DNA of 64,000 nucleotides from Druceiella hillmani (GCA_039881145.1 JAYKKI010000132.1:1836501-1900500), one strand, 5' to 3'. Counted from the first letter of the stretch, positions 36,999-60,845 are shown. Numbers and translations: made by a program. Notes: generated by a model not told the origin, from the sequence alone.

Positions 36999-38329
36999 TT
37001 AGACAATTATGTGCCCATTCACTGATGATGAAAAGGTGAACATTACTTTCATTTCCGCTACTCCATAGGAGCAAACGAGAAATAAAAAGCTTAGCCGGAA
37101 CGTAACAGTTTTAGGTGGATATTTTTTAAAGGTCTTCTCTACACAAGTAATATCTCAACGTTTAATATTGGATATTTTTGCTTTTTTTTTACGATAACGT
37201 CCCTAATACTGTACAAGTAAGATATCAAATTTATACTGTTAAAATTTAACAGCCTGAAAAAAGTCTATTTTTTCAGGCTATTGAATATCTTCAGAATATT
37301 TATTATGTTGTTTTAATATTTTAGTAATTTAACATACAGATATTAAGCGAACTCTGTAAAATCAATGAAATTGAACAGATTTTATTCAGATTATGTTTAC
37401 TTTTCAATAAATTATCTTATTGCCAGAAACTTCAGTTTTTTCGTTTTTTAAGCCGCTTCAATTTTTTTTACGTCAGGAGGATTCCATCTTGTCTGGTTTT
37501 TGCCACGTGGCTAAACAATTCATTTTTATTTCATCCATAATTACCATATAATAATAGTTGTAAAGTATTTAAATAAGGTTTTATAATATAAAATTGATTG
37601 GAATATTTTCACTAAAGTATTAACGTCTTAACGCCGATTTCGACTGAAAATCTTAAATATCATAATAAAATGAGGAGGTCTTGGGAGATGTCAGATTTCA
37701 CAACCAGTGACGCCTGTCGGGTGTTATTCAATTTCATAGAATTACTCGTTGAAAAGAAAAAAGGGCACATATTATCATTTTGCACAGGAATAAATCAAGG
37801 CCTTCTATTACGGGATACAAGTTACATGGTAACGTTGAGCATGTTAAGAAATATAAATATGTTCAAATGAAAAAAACTGCTGATTTCTATAGACGTTTAT
37901 AGTTCTCGGGATTGCCGATATAATATTAGTTAAATGACATTATTTCAATGAAAATTTTAACATAGGCTTTCCGTTTGAATGGCGCTAGTAGTAGCAAGTG
38001 GTTGCGTTACTTTTAAGTAACATGTGCGCTTGAGGATTAAAATATCAATATCAAGAATGTTTTCAGATTGTCCAATTGCATGTTTGAAAAATTAGAGGCG
38101 AGAGGTGAGTTAACCTGTTTCGTTTTGAAATCTTAATGTCTGACAAATGATGCTTCGAAAACAAAAAAAATGCAAGTAACATTACAATTTTATTTTAGGA
38201 GACTTATTCAGTGAGACATTACACGATAAGATGGATGCAAAAAAATATTCGCTTCTACTTTATACCTATTTTTTTTAAATAGTACGTCAAATACTTATTG
38301 GGATTTCCATTAAATTATTTAGGTATATT
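36999..38329. other. AT-rich spacer, no gene seen
   Basis: It contains a 12-bp-arm hairpin (agcctgaaaaaa at 37251, ttttttcaggct at 37268). A 66-codon frame at 37670 has no recognisable domain. Confidence 0.4.
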
Positions 38330-43376
<5,047 letters not shown>

Positions 43377-43424
43377 TTCAAATAATCGAATAACAAATTG
43401 AAATTTGTTATTCGATTATTTGAA
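43377..43424. repeat. near-perfect 48-bp palindrome
   Basis: A 23-bp left arm (ttcaaataatcgaataacaa and att), two central bases, then the exact reverse complement. With so short a loop it would extrude as a cruciform rather than fold as a normal hairpin RNA. Confidence 0.95.
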
Positions 43425-43624
43425 AGAAAATCTTCGTTCTGATAGAAAGAAATCGAATCAAATATCTTTGTGGGTATAAAATGATTTAAAGCCTTGAATG
43501 TAATTTTTCCCTGTTTAACTTAGGGTTTGAATTCTAGTTCGAGTTAATGTTCACAGCCAAAAATACAAGAGCTTCTTTAGTTTCTGCCAGATAGTCACCA
43601 TTTAAATCAATTCCGATATGTACT

Positions 43625-43850
43625 CTTAAGCGGTTAAGCGTATGTGGCGGTGTAGCCCTTAAGCGGTTTATTGTCCCATTGGACGCGTAAAAATATTACC
43701 ATGTCATTGATGATAAGACTAGTTAAGATTTGGTAATACTTATGGGGACAAATCGGAAGTTCTTTTGGGTACGAATATTTTCTACAGTACTACTATATGT
43801 TATACAGTGTGCCTATATGTAGGAAAGCATTTCTTCCAATTAACCGCTTC
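43625..43850. repeat. short TTAA-associated inverted repeats
   Basis: cttaagcggtta (43625) and cttaagcggttt (43658) face aattaaccgcttc (43838), so aagcggtta/taaccgctt bracket about 215 bp. TTAA at both ends recalls piggyBac-type insertion, but no known terminal sequence is recognised and there is no open frame. Confidence 0.25.
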
Positions 43851-43991
43851 AATCCATTTGTTCATTAAAGAGCGGCCTTTAAGATATTAAAAACATGTAG
43901 ATAAATGAAAAAACTCGTTCAGTTCAGACTTAAAATTTATGTGAGGACCAAATCATACCTTCGCGATTTAAAAATTAAGCTTATTTTCGTA

Positions 43992-44168
43992 TATTGATTA
44001 TATTTGGCGTTAATTTTGTAGAAATTCATTATTCGCAATTATATGAAACCACGTGAATTTGATTAGGCTTACAACATTCTAATAGCCCACCTGAAGATGT
44101 TATAATACAACAAAACTTAGGTCGTGGTAAAGAAATTGAAGAAAGTGGAAATAATACCACGTCACTTA
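43992..44168 (+). mobile_element. Penelope-like terminal fragment
   Basis: It joins two blocks seen elsewhere in the window. 43992-44049 matches 31465-31522 (next to the GIY-YIG ORF, opposite strand) at 54 of 58 positions. 44084-44168 (cacctgaagatg ... aacttaggtcgtggtaaag) matches 20729-20813. Having both on one fragment ties the 20.7 kb piece to the Penelope-like family. It is non-coding. Confidence 0.62.
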
Positions 44169-44169
44169 T

Positions 44170-46060
44170 TTTCGTATTACCACTAGTAAAAAAACAAAAT
44201 TTGTTCACCTAGATATACATATTTACATACACTCAATTACTTTTTTTTCACCAAGAACTTTTTTCATTAGTTGTATTTATTATTCAAACAAAGCAAACTT
44301 TACAATTTATCATGAATTAATTTATTTATTGTTTATTATACCTAATAAAATGAATGAAAAAAGTATCAGCCGTTTACTTTCACAACATTACTATGATTTC
44401 GAATTATTATACAAGTTTAACTGTTTTAAAACATGAAACTGTTATTTCATTAAGATTTCAATTTCCAAATATATTTACTTTAACGATACTTATGTGATAA
44501 TGCACTCAAGTATCCTGTACTAGAAATGCAAACTAGTACAATGATGTTGCTAATAACGTTTGTAGTTAAAACCCAACAAAATATATTTCAATTAATTTAT
44601 CGAACAATTAGTTCCGCGATTGAATACGTTTTTTGCCGGTTTTATTTTTACATATAAACATACGCTTTCTATTATTGGGTTCTAAAGAACAATGAATAAC
44701 TGAACTCTACACTTATCGCATTCGATCTGCGACTAAATTCTACGCCATCGCACAAAGAGTAACATGTGATACGGGGATCATATCCGTGGCGCGCGTACCA
44801 TGCCAACTTAACATCTCTAGTTATATTTTATGCTCTGTAATAATTATCATGTATTTGTGTAAATATAATTAATATTAAATTATTTAATATTTTAATAAAG
44901 TTCTTTAATTCTTTTGACGCTTCAATACTTATTCCAGTCAGGAATTTGTCCAACAACTTCTATTAAGTGCAAGCTTTTTGATCTGAATACATCATATAAA
45001 TGGAAATGCTAGATTAAAAAAAAATATCATTTAAGAAAATGGAGAATATTTTAAAACATTGTATTAACCACTAACAGTAGAGTTGAGTGGATATGGAGGT
45101 ATTTAGAATAATAGCTTAAATATCTGATAATAAGAAACCGTTTTGAAAATATGCAAGGTCACCACGAGTAATTGACACACTTCTCGGTTGTTCGTTTCCA
45201 GTATTTTAGCTTATTTTAAGAGAATATGAAATAGAAAGAACAACCAACCAACCTATGCTATTATCCAAAAGGGATATTTACATAAAACCAACCTATGACC
45301 AAACCAACCTATACAAATATTCAAAAGGTACCAATTATTGCCACCGAACGAAGTAGATGGTATGCTGAACAAAAGTAATATTAATATATTGGAATTATAC
45401 ACTTGATAGTAATAATAGTTGGGCTATTGTGTTTACAAGTTTATACATTCGGACACATATTTATATTTGAACATTTACTGCTGTATTCCGATATAGAAAT
45501 CCGCTACATTTTATACGCCTAACCACATTTGTTTTCTCCCTGCGATTAGTGGTGAACTAAAAAAGTGTGATCACAGCTTATGACCTTTAGTTCAACAATA
45601 CGTTTTTAAGTATAATTATAAAATAAAAAAAAACTTGGAAGACCAATGTAGAACGAGAAAAAACTGTCATTTCTCGATTTTGCCTTCTATTTTCTTTAAC
45701 TATTTTTTCATACTACACTAGAATGATAACTGAAACTAAATCAATTATATATTGAAGTAATGGTCGTAGGCGGGGGCGATAATGTAAAGCAAATATATTA
45801 TTCAAGGCGTGTTTGCGCAGGCTACGTTTGTCGAAAGACAAGGAAAAGCTTTTAAATTTGTAAGTGGCGAAGTTAGATTGCCGAAGTAGGAATTAATCTA
45901 AAAGGACAAATTTGAACAAGGAATTGAGGGAGTATCCCAAAAAGAATAAAAATATTAGAAAAAAAATATTTGTAAGTAAAGTAGTGTATGATCCAAGTTA
46001 ATTTATTTGTGGAGAATAGAAGTAATGAAATATAGAAATCTATTTGGGTTCACGATTCGA
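44170..46060. other. mostly AT-rich spacer with an unassigned GC-rich patch
   Basis: 44700-44815 is GC-rich (including cgtggcgcgcgtaccatgcc) and looks like a piece of an unrecognised repeat. accaacctat occurs three times at 45247-45320. No open frame of note. Confidence 0.35.
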
Positions 46061-46067
46061 TAACTTA

Positions 46068-46190
46068 TTTATGGTAGCTACGAAAAGATCGATACCCTAT
46101 TTAAAGCATTAGATCACACATTTTATTCAACAGTGAATTTGGAGAGAAGGCAAGCTGCTGAAAAAATTATGGCAGTTAATGATCAATGAG
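46068..46190 (+). other. unassigned 40-codon open stretch
   Basis: It reads SYEKIDTLFKALDHTFYSTV and continues with NLERRQAAEKIMAVNDQ and a stop. The sequence is a balanced, amphipathic, protein-like helix pair rather than the Lys/Ile/Asn-rich noise typical here. I do not recognise it. It could be a single exon or a relic; an upstream stop lies near the putative start. Confidence 0.2.
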
Positions 46191-46732
46191 TATTAGGTAT
46201 TACGTAATTATGTATTAAGGAGCATTCCGTATTCTTGAATAAATTACAATGTCAGTTATATGCAGTGACAAGTTTGAATTTGTAATAAAAGTATACTGTT
46301 ACGTCATGAAAATGTGGAATTTGTGAAATTTAACTCCATAATTAAAAAAAAATAAAAGGAAATATATATATGTAATTTCTTTGCATTTATATCTTTTCTA
46401 TCAATGAATTTTCAATACGTTATGATTAAGATTATAATTTTTGATTTAATTTTTATCGATCAAAGTATGTTATCAGAAAAATAACTGGTAGGTGCTTATG
46501 GCCACACGATAGAAGTGAATATTTATCTAATTTTAAAATAAATTTGTAATAATTAATAGATTTTATTTATATGGTATTTCCGCGAATCATTAACTGTTTT
46601 AAAATACAATTATTTATTTTTATTTCTATACCAATCGCGTGATTACGCGCATCAAACCGATTTGAAATGTATATCAAAATTCTCAACCGTTTCTTAAAAA
46701 AATTGTAAATAAAACTTAACGCTTCTTATATA
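46191..46732. other. AT-rich spacer, no gene seen
   Basis: Nothing recognised before mariner copy 3. Confidence 0.4.
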
Positions 46733-48013
46733 CACTTAAAGTGACAGATTTCAATGTTTGAAAAATTGTAAAAAAAAACTACACCTCTAATACAAAGTAG
46801 GTTTATTTTAGCTTCATAACAACAAATGCGGATTTCATTTTTTAAAAACCATGTTTTCCAAATGGCGGCCATCGAGTCTGACACACTCTTCGAGTCTAGC
46901 ACGCATGTTTTCAGAAACGCGTTTGCAGAGCGACTGGGGTATCCTACTGACTTCGGCTCGAATATTTTCTTTAATTTGTGTCACAGTGCTCGGATTTGTT
47001 TTGTAAACAACGGATTTTAAGTATCCCCATAAGAAAAAGTCACATGGGCTTATATCGGGTGACCTAGGTGGCCACGGTACGGTACCGTTTCGGGATATGT
47101 TTTTTTCTGGAAATAACTGCCGCACTGCATTCATGGACATATTAGCAGTGTGATCTGTGGCCCCGTCCTGCTGAAATCATGTAGTTTAGTTGAAGGATGG
47201 ACTATTCTGTAGTTCTACTCTGAAAAAGTCATTTAATATCTGGGCATATCTCTCCGAATACACAGTTACAGTTTGGCCACGTTGATTTTCAAAGTAATAA
47301 GGCCCTATGATTGCAAATGCAGACATGGCACACCAGACTGTTACTTTAGGCTTATATAAAGACTCTTGATGCATTTGTCTTGGGTTGTGGACATCCCAGT
47401 AACGAAAGTTCTGCTTATTCACATATCCTCCAATGTGAAAGTGAGCTTCGTCAGTAAAGAATATGTTGCCCATCCGGGTAGCAGTACGAAATATCAACAA
47501 CATCACCTCCGCGTAAGTTTTCCTTAATTCAAAGTCAGAATCGTGGAAATCTTGAACAATTTGATTTTTACATAGATGGAACTTGAGCATTATTACCTGT
47601 AAAGTTGATTTCGGAATTCCCAATATCGATGAACGTGTAGGCAGTGATAAAAGGGGATTTTCAACGACAGAAACCATAACACGCTCGACATTTCCATCCG
47701 TGGCTACCAATGGTGTAGGTCTTGGCCTGGGCCTATTTAATGTTGATCGTGTAGCTCTGAACCTTGCTACCCATGACTGAATGAGGTTGAGCGATTGTCC
47801 ATCACGTAATCGACGAATACTGTAACGATTATTAAATCGACTGCGTGCTACAGACAGCAAAAATCCACTCGAAATGTACGCCTCGACGGCAAAAGCGCAG
47901 TGCTCTCCACTCCACTGTTCCATGGCTACTAAAATATCCGCACCGGTTGCGTTATGTGTTGCGTTCAGAAACTATGTTTGTTCAAACTTTGAAATCTGAC
48001 ACTGGACACCCTG
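46733..48013 (-). mobile_element. DD41D-type mariner copy 3, best preserved
   Basis: The right end is intact (read in reverse, CAGGGTGTCCAGTGTCAGAT) and followed by TA (48014-48015). The left terminal repeat is eroded to cacttaaagtgacagattt after TA at 46731. Length is about 1,281 bp. The transposase frame is almost intact. Confidence 0.9.
46835..47923 (-). pseudogene. mariner transposase (DD41D type) with two nonsense codons
   Basis: One frame of 363 codons runs from MEQWSGEHCAFAVEAYISSG (47923) to VFKK and the stop (46835), with no frameshift. Residues 1-60 form a DUF4817-like helix-turn-helix. The first catalytic Asp is in IFFTDEAHFHIGG, the second in QQDGATDH, and the third in SPDISPCDFFLWG, 41 residues after the second. 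Two stops lie at codons 246 and 249, where copy 2 reads QNTW, consistent with single C-to-T and G-to-A changes. The protein would bind the terminal repeats and cut and paste the element at TA. As it stands the copy cannot make a full enzyme. Confidence 0.92.
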
Positions 48014-48124
48014 TATTACATTGATTATATACATTAAAATGCGCGTATTAAATCAACTCAAATAAAATATTAATCAATGATAAAAATAAAACGTAACTCT
48101 TGTAATGGTGCACTCGGTGTTAGA

Positions 48125-48253
48125 CAGTGAACTCGCTTGATCGATGCTGAAAGGAACCAAGTTTACCCGAACAGAGAACTGGCTTGGCCGATACCGAACA
48201 GGAACGACTTTACCCGATAAGTGAACTCGCGGAACCGATGCCGCAGGGCGCCG
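48125..48253. repeat. GC-rich 47-bp tandem repeat, ~2.7 copies
   Basis: Units begin agtgaactcgc (48125), agagaactggc (48172) and agtgaactcgc (48219). They contain gat(g/a)c(t/c)gaa and tttacccga. The block is far richer in G+C than its flanks and ends near a TATA-like gtttatatgattcagcg. No open frame. Its overall look (repeat, then TATA-like box) recalls the unassigned block at 24.3-24.9 kb. Confidence 0.82.
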
Positions 48254-48259
48254 TGTTTA

Positions 48260-55029
<6,770 letters not shown>

Positions 55030-55380
55030 GAGCTAATATGATGATGGAGGAGGAAGATCGTTAAGTAAATACTTAATGTGTCACAGGAAAACTGTTGAAT
55101 TTGGACACGTTTGACTTGTCTTAAAAACCCTTCGGTTATTATAATCAAGAGCATCCGATGTTGGAGGAGAAAGGTGGCCAAGAGAACTTCTCAATTGCTA
55201 AAGTAAATTTCACTTATTTGAGACCATTTCATTTGTCGCAATGAACCATTTGTATTTTAACCAGGATAGTCTAACGATGGAGGACGAAAATGGCAATGGG
55301 AACTTCTTAATTGTTAACAGTTAACACATAGAGTTTAGATTTGTTTCATTTACTTCAATGAGTATTTTGGTTACAAAAGT
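55030..55380. repeat. ~117-bp satellite, three diverged copies
   Basis: The anchor atggagg(a/g) recurs at 55044, 55161 and 55277 (offsets 117 and 116), followed in copies 2 and 3 by gaacttct(c/t)aattg. Copies also share a later attt(g/c)...ttca(c/t)tt(g/a)(t/c)...caatga segment. Divergence between copies is considerable. There is no open frame. Confidence 0.8.
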
Positions 55381-55384
55381 TTTT

Positions 55385-57160
55385 TTTAACTATATATTTT
55401 ACATGCATGTATAAACATTCATAAATTTAACGTAATATATATGACGTTCACTATAAAAAAAATGCTTTTATGATATAAGTGTATCATTTCACCGTAAGCT
55501 TTATTATCTGTCTGAACTAGCCGAGGGCTAACGACGTAAGGAGTGAGAATGTCAAAAAGTTTATTCAAAAACTTATCCATCGATGAATCAGTAGGCTGCG
55601 TTTAATCCAAAAATGAAAAAGCTACAATAAACATTTCACAATAATAAACTTGGTTCTTATCCGCTCTCGTTTTAACTATTTAAATTTAATGTACAGAATT
55701 GAAAGTTCCCATTTAATAAAAACTTTCGTTAACAATTCGAATTTTCTTAATCCCATGTCAATCAAAGTGACACGGTATTTCTTATTTAAATTCGATGAAA
55801 TGTTCTGTCCTTTAATTTGTTTTTCCTTTCTTTCTTTTTAATTAGTTTCAATTTTCGCACCCGAAGCCAAACTTTGCCACTTTAAATATAAAACCTCTGC
55901 TTATATTTCCGGAAAAGAAAATTACACAGTTTTCAATAATAAATTTATTTCAATTAACGCATGGTGTTTTGTCGCTGTTCAAAGTATATCTTATATTTGT
56001 TACTTTCAAATCGTCACATACTTCCTTTATCGTTAACAAGTACTAACAAAACCAAAAGAACATGGTGTTTTTTAAGTTGTCTCTCTATATAGTTGTAAAT
56101 TATAGCTGAATCAATGAAGCCGATGCATGTATAATTTTTTTTCATTATTCGTTAATTAATTTCTACTACTAGAAATATGCAAGATGAAGAACCCTGTAAT
56201 ATCTTTCAGTCAAGGCTTCACAAATGTCATTCATTCTCTTGAGTTTCTTTATGTGTCATTTACACATATATATGAATATTTAATTAGTTTAATTTGTTTA
56301 TATATAGTTACACACACACACATATATATATATGTATGTGTGTGTGTGTGTGTGTATGTATTGTATATAACTATAAAATTAACAGACACCAGAATGGTGA
56401 AAATGGAAAACATTAGATAATTTTGTTTACCTCGGTTTGAAAACAGTGTAGGTGAGATTGCAATTTGGTTGAAATGTAAGATGAAAAGTGCTCGAAACTA
56501 TCGTTCACAAACGCACCTCCGCGCGGAATGACAAGAGAACGCAAAATGCTGCTTGCATAATGAATGAGAAATCAAACTATCCTTATATTGTAAAAAATAT
56601 TTTTCTTTTCCATTGCGTTTGTTAAAATTGTTTATCATCAAATTAAAGAAAAGGTAATGAACATTTTACTAATTTTTTAGTACTTCGACTTAAGATATAA
56701 TCATTTGTAAAGAATTCTCTAAATTTGGTCCTCTTTAGCGAAGAATGAAAGGCAAAACCGATTTTATGAAAGGAAATATATGAAACCAATAAGAAGTAAT
56801 CTCTGGAATTATAGATGAAACTTTGGTATATTTTTTTATGTCAAAATCATTGTACTATATATTCCTAGATTTTATGATAATTTTTACAAAAACATATGTT
56901 TTTCGTCAAAAATGTAAACATGCCCTTAAAACGTTCACAAAATCAATTCCCGTCGACAGTTCTAATCGGTAATTTTAAATTAATTCATTGTATTGAACCT
57001 TCTTTTCGATTTTCCGCATCCGTCTTGATTAAAATAACAAGGTATTCTATTTGTTATATTCAAATTTGATGATAATTTTTAAATTTTAAATTCACTGATT
57101 TTAATTGGTTTTTTAAAAATTGCATTTAAAAAATGAGAACAAAAATGTCAATAATATTAA
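55385..57160. other. AT-rich spacer with a mixed microsatellite
   Basis: 56311-56358 is (CA)n(TA)n(TG)n, a self-complementary microsatellite. A GC-richer spot lies at 56505-56545. No gene seen. Confidence 0.45.
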
Positions 57161-57164
57161 CTTA

Positions 57165-58428
57165 ATAGAGGTCAGTCCAGTGGCAGATTTCAATGTTTGA
57201 AAAATTGTAAAAAAAAAACTACACCTTTAATACAAAGTAGGTTTATTTTAACTTTATAACGTTATCGCGGCCATCGAGTCTTACACACTCTTCGAGTCTA
57301 ACACGCATATTTTCAAAAACGCGTTTGCAGAGCGACTGGGGTATCCTGCTGATTTCGGATTTTATCGAATATTTTCTTTAAGTTGTATCACAGTGCTCGG
57401 ATTTGTTTTGTAAACAACGGATTTTAAGTATCTCCATAAGAAAAAGGTGGCCACGGTACGGTACCGTTTCGGGATATGTTTTTTTTCTGGAAATAACTGC
57501 CGTACTGCATTCATGGACACATTAGCAATGTGAGCTGTGGCCCCGTCCTGCTGGAACCATGTGTTTTGGTTGAAGGATTTGACTATTCTGTAGTTCTACT
57601 CTGAAAAAGTCATTTAACATCTGGGAATATCTCTCCGAATTCACAGTTACAGTTTGGTCACGTTGATTTTCAAAGAAATAAGGCCCTATGATTGCAGATG
57701 CAGACATGGCACACCAGACTGTTACTTTAGGCTTATGTAAAGGCTCTTGATGCATTTGTCTTGGGTTGTGGACATCCCAGTAACGAAAGTTCTGCTTATT
57801 CACATTTCCTCCAATGTGAAAGTGAGCTTCGTCACTAAAGAATATGTTGCCCATCCGGGTAGCAGTACGAAATCTCAACAACATCACCTCCGCGTAAGTT
57901 TTTCCTAATTCAAAGTCAGAATCGTGGAAATCTTGAACAATTTGATTTTTATATAGATGGAACTTGAGCTTTTTTGCATTATTACCTGTAAAGTTGATTT
58001 CGGAATTTCCAATATCGATGAACGTGTACTCAGTGATAAACGGGGATTTTCAACGACGGAAACCATAACACGCTCGACATTTTCATCCGTGGCTACCAAT
58101 GGTGTAGGTCCTGGCCTGGGCCTATTTAATGTTGATCCTGTAGCTCTGAACCTTGCTACCCATGACGGAATGAGGTTGATCGATAGTCCATCACGTAATC
58201 GACGAATACTGTAACGATTATTAAATCGACGGCGTACTACAGACAGCGAAAATCCACTCGAAATGTACGCCTCGACGGTAAAAGCGTAGTGCTCTCCAAT
58301 CCACTGTTCCATGGCTACTAAAACATCCGCACCGCTTGCGCTTCTAGCGACGCCCCCCGCGCCCCTCTTGTGTGTTGCGTTCAGAAACTATGCTTGTTCA
58401 AACTTTGAAATCTGCCACTGGACACCTG
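57165..58428 (-). mobile_element. DD41D-type mariner copy 4
   Basis: The right end (read in reverse CAGGTGTCCAGTGGCAGATT, one base shorter than copy 2) is followed by TA and then a (TA)n array. The left end, tagaggtcagtccagtggca, carries a small rearrangement of the outermost bases. Length is about 1,264 bp. Confidence 0.9.
57253..58312 (-). pseudogene. mariner transposase (DD41D type), broken
   Basis: The start MEQWIGEHYAFTVE is at 58312. The N-terminal 135 codons are open to about 57905 and contain the helix-turn-helix and NRPRPGPTPLVATD. A frameshift follows, then 121 open codons (57887-57522) with IFFSDEAHFHIGG and VWCAMSASAIIGPYFFE. A second frameshift falls just at the QQDG block. Further on, about 34 bases are deleted next to CDFFLWG, and the last ~10 codons are replaced by other sequence. 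It is less intact than copy 3. Confidence 0.9.
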
Positions 58429-58432
58429 TATA

Positions 58433-58434
58433 TT

Positions 58435-58475
<41 letters not shown>
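58433..58475. repeat. (TA)n microsatellite beside mariner copy 4
   Basis: The TA array begins a few bases beyond the right end of the mariner. Confidence 0.93.
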
Positions 58476-60383
58476 TATATTCCTTTGGCTTGGCCTTATA
58501 TGAATAATAAATAGCTAAACAAACATTTATTTTTAATTTAATTATATAGCAGGGATTGAAACCTCTAGTCAATTACAAGACCCTGTAATTAATTGTAAGG
58601 TTTCAAAAATATACTAAATGATAATTAAGTTACACAAATGAGCATATTTAACATTACAGTTATTATATTACTCAATTATATTATATTATTGGTTATTATA
58701 TTATATTACTCAAGCCGTACTTCTGCAAGCTATCTTTAAGTACATAGAAATCTCATATATTTGAAATCACGAAGTGCTATAATCAAACTAAAAGTTAATC
58801 CTAAAACATTTGAAAATAAAATTATTTTAAGTAAACATGTATAAATCAATGTAAAAGTAAAAAATTAATTGAAATCTCTTTAGAAAAACTGGATTTAGAT
58901 TAAAAATTATTAACACTAGGCTCCCGATGAAAATTTTTAATTAATCGATGTTGTCAGTTTGTCATGAACTTTTTTCAACACACCAGTTGAAAAACGTTGA
59001 CTTGTTCAGTTAAAGGTACTGTATTCAGTATGAATATATTATAATCTTTATGTGAAATATAAGTTCTCATGTATAGAGGTTAATTTCATGTTTAATGAAG
59101 CTAGATACCCGATTATAAGGTATGTTTATTACGAATAGGCCAACTGTTGGGCAAAGATCACCTCCATTTTTTTAGGTTCATTTGTCTTTAGGTAATCTAT
59201 TTCAGTTTGTTCCGGTTGTGTTTACCATTTTTTAAGGTATCATTTTGAAAACAAAAAGGACACTTAAATGCTAAAATGGTTAGTCATAAAAATATTAATT
59301 TTTAAATAAAATGATATGAAGGGAACATTTAAAATTATTGCGAAACTATGAAACAAATTTTCGAATAATTTGGCTGAACAATTTATTAAAGTATAGTTGG
59401 TATAAATTTCTCTAAAGTTTTCAGTTTATTTGCCTGCCACTCATTTCGTAATTTGCGATTTATGTACGGTGAATTATCTGTATTGTGAATCTGACCCGCG
59501 AATACTGGCTACAATGAATAAAATGTTATTTTCAAAGGCCGTATAAATTATCCTAAATGAAATAAAATATTCAATAAAGGGCTTTAAAGCGGAAAAACGT
59601 TACAACGTGCGTTTCATTGTTTCCGGTTGAATGATTTTTGGAATTATTTTACTTTATGATTTAATATACTTGAATATTAACATTATTAATGAGTTACATT
59701 TTCGAGGATCTGTTTTTATTATTGATATTCCTGCTGGCATACACAAAAAACTTAATAACATTTAATCGCAATATATTTATTAGTTGACCATAGTCTTCAA
59801 ATATAATTGATTTTTTCAAAATATTTTTTGAGATATTAAAAACTTTTGACACAATAACCTTTTTGTTTATTTTCAATATTTCCGTATTTATTTTCGAGGG
59901 ACAGAAAAGAGAAGAGTCCCTTACAGGATCACCTGTAGATTTTTATGGCTCACTGTTCTTTTTTTTAGGAACTAATCGACATAGATAAAAAGATTGACCC
60001 AGTATTGTCGCACATATTTCTAAAATTGGTAAAAATAAAAAAAATGTCAGTTAAAAGCATGGATCAATTTGTTTAGCATTCTATATGAGATAGTTTTAGT
60101 AATATTGTTCAGAATATTCACATAAAACCTGTTACTAGCCCATCCCAGATATTTTAAAATTTCAAGAAAAAAACACTTATGAAATGATTATAACTCCTTT
60201 GTGAATTTTAGTGTGATTCTTTGTGTGGTCCTAGCCTATTTAACCCTCTTTTTAAAAGTATTCCTAGAATTATCAACATATTGGTAATTCAAAGCAATTT
60301 AAAATTTCTTTATGTCAACTTTTTTTTAATTTTCTCTAATATAATTTAAATATTTACTTTAGGTTTCAATATGTTGAATTTTA
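58476..60383. other. AT-rich spacer with a LINE-tail scrap
   Basis: 59125-59240 (aggccaactgttgggcaaag, then acctccatttt and ttccggttgtg) resembles the reverse of insect LINE 3' ends such as that at 7.75 kb, on the minus strand; confidence in that is low. A weak stem, ttgaaacc/ggtttcaa, spans 58556-58606. No open frame of note. Confidence 0.38.
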
Positions 60384-60832
60384 AGGGGCAGCTAATATTT
60401 CTGTTTTAACCTATTTACAAATGATAAAATTTTTTAGAATTTAAACATATTGTCTAGCATTTTTTCTCTAGTGTAAAAAAATAGTGAACTTCTTGAAATT
60501 AAGGGAGATAGAGTCACATCTACAGTTATCCGGTTAATTTTAGGTAAATTACTAGTAATGCTGTTTTTCCTTGATAAAACTTGTTGAGTACGGGTAGAAC
60601 ACGCGATACAACGGTTGCATATACATTTAGGCACTCATAACGATTTTGGGGGATGCTAATATTTCCGTTTCAACCAATTTACAAATAATGTTATTTTTTA
60701 GGATTTAAATATACTATCTAATATTTTTTATCTTGTGTAAAAATATCGTGAACTTCTCAAAATTGAGGGAGATAGAATCACAGCTACGTTTTCCAATTAA
60801 TTTTAGTAAATTACTTGTAATGCTGTTTTTCT
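60384..60832. repeat. ~187-bp block in two diverged copies, offset ~264 bp
   Basis: 60384-60570 and 60648-60832 share gctaatattt(c/t)...aattt acaaat(g/a)at, then ctagtgtaaaaa or cttgtgtaaaaa, then gtgaacttct and gggagataga. Further shared words are aatgctgttttt and tcacat/tcacagctac. About 77 bases of unrelated sequence separate the copies. No open frame is conserved between them. Confidence 0.88.
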
Positions 60833-60845
60833 CACAATTTAAACT

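Noticed and set aside
56311..56358. Hairpin of (CA)n and (TG)n
   Set aside because: Self-complementarity follows from the mixed microsatellite itself and needs no further explanation.
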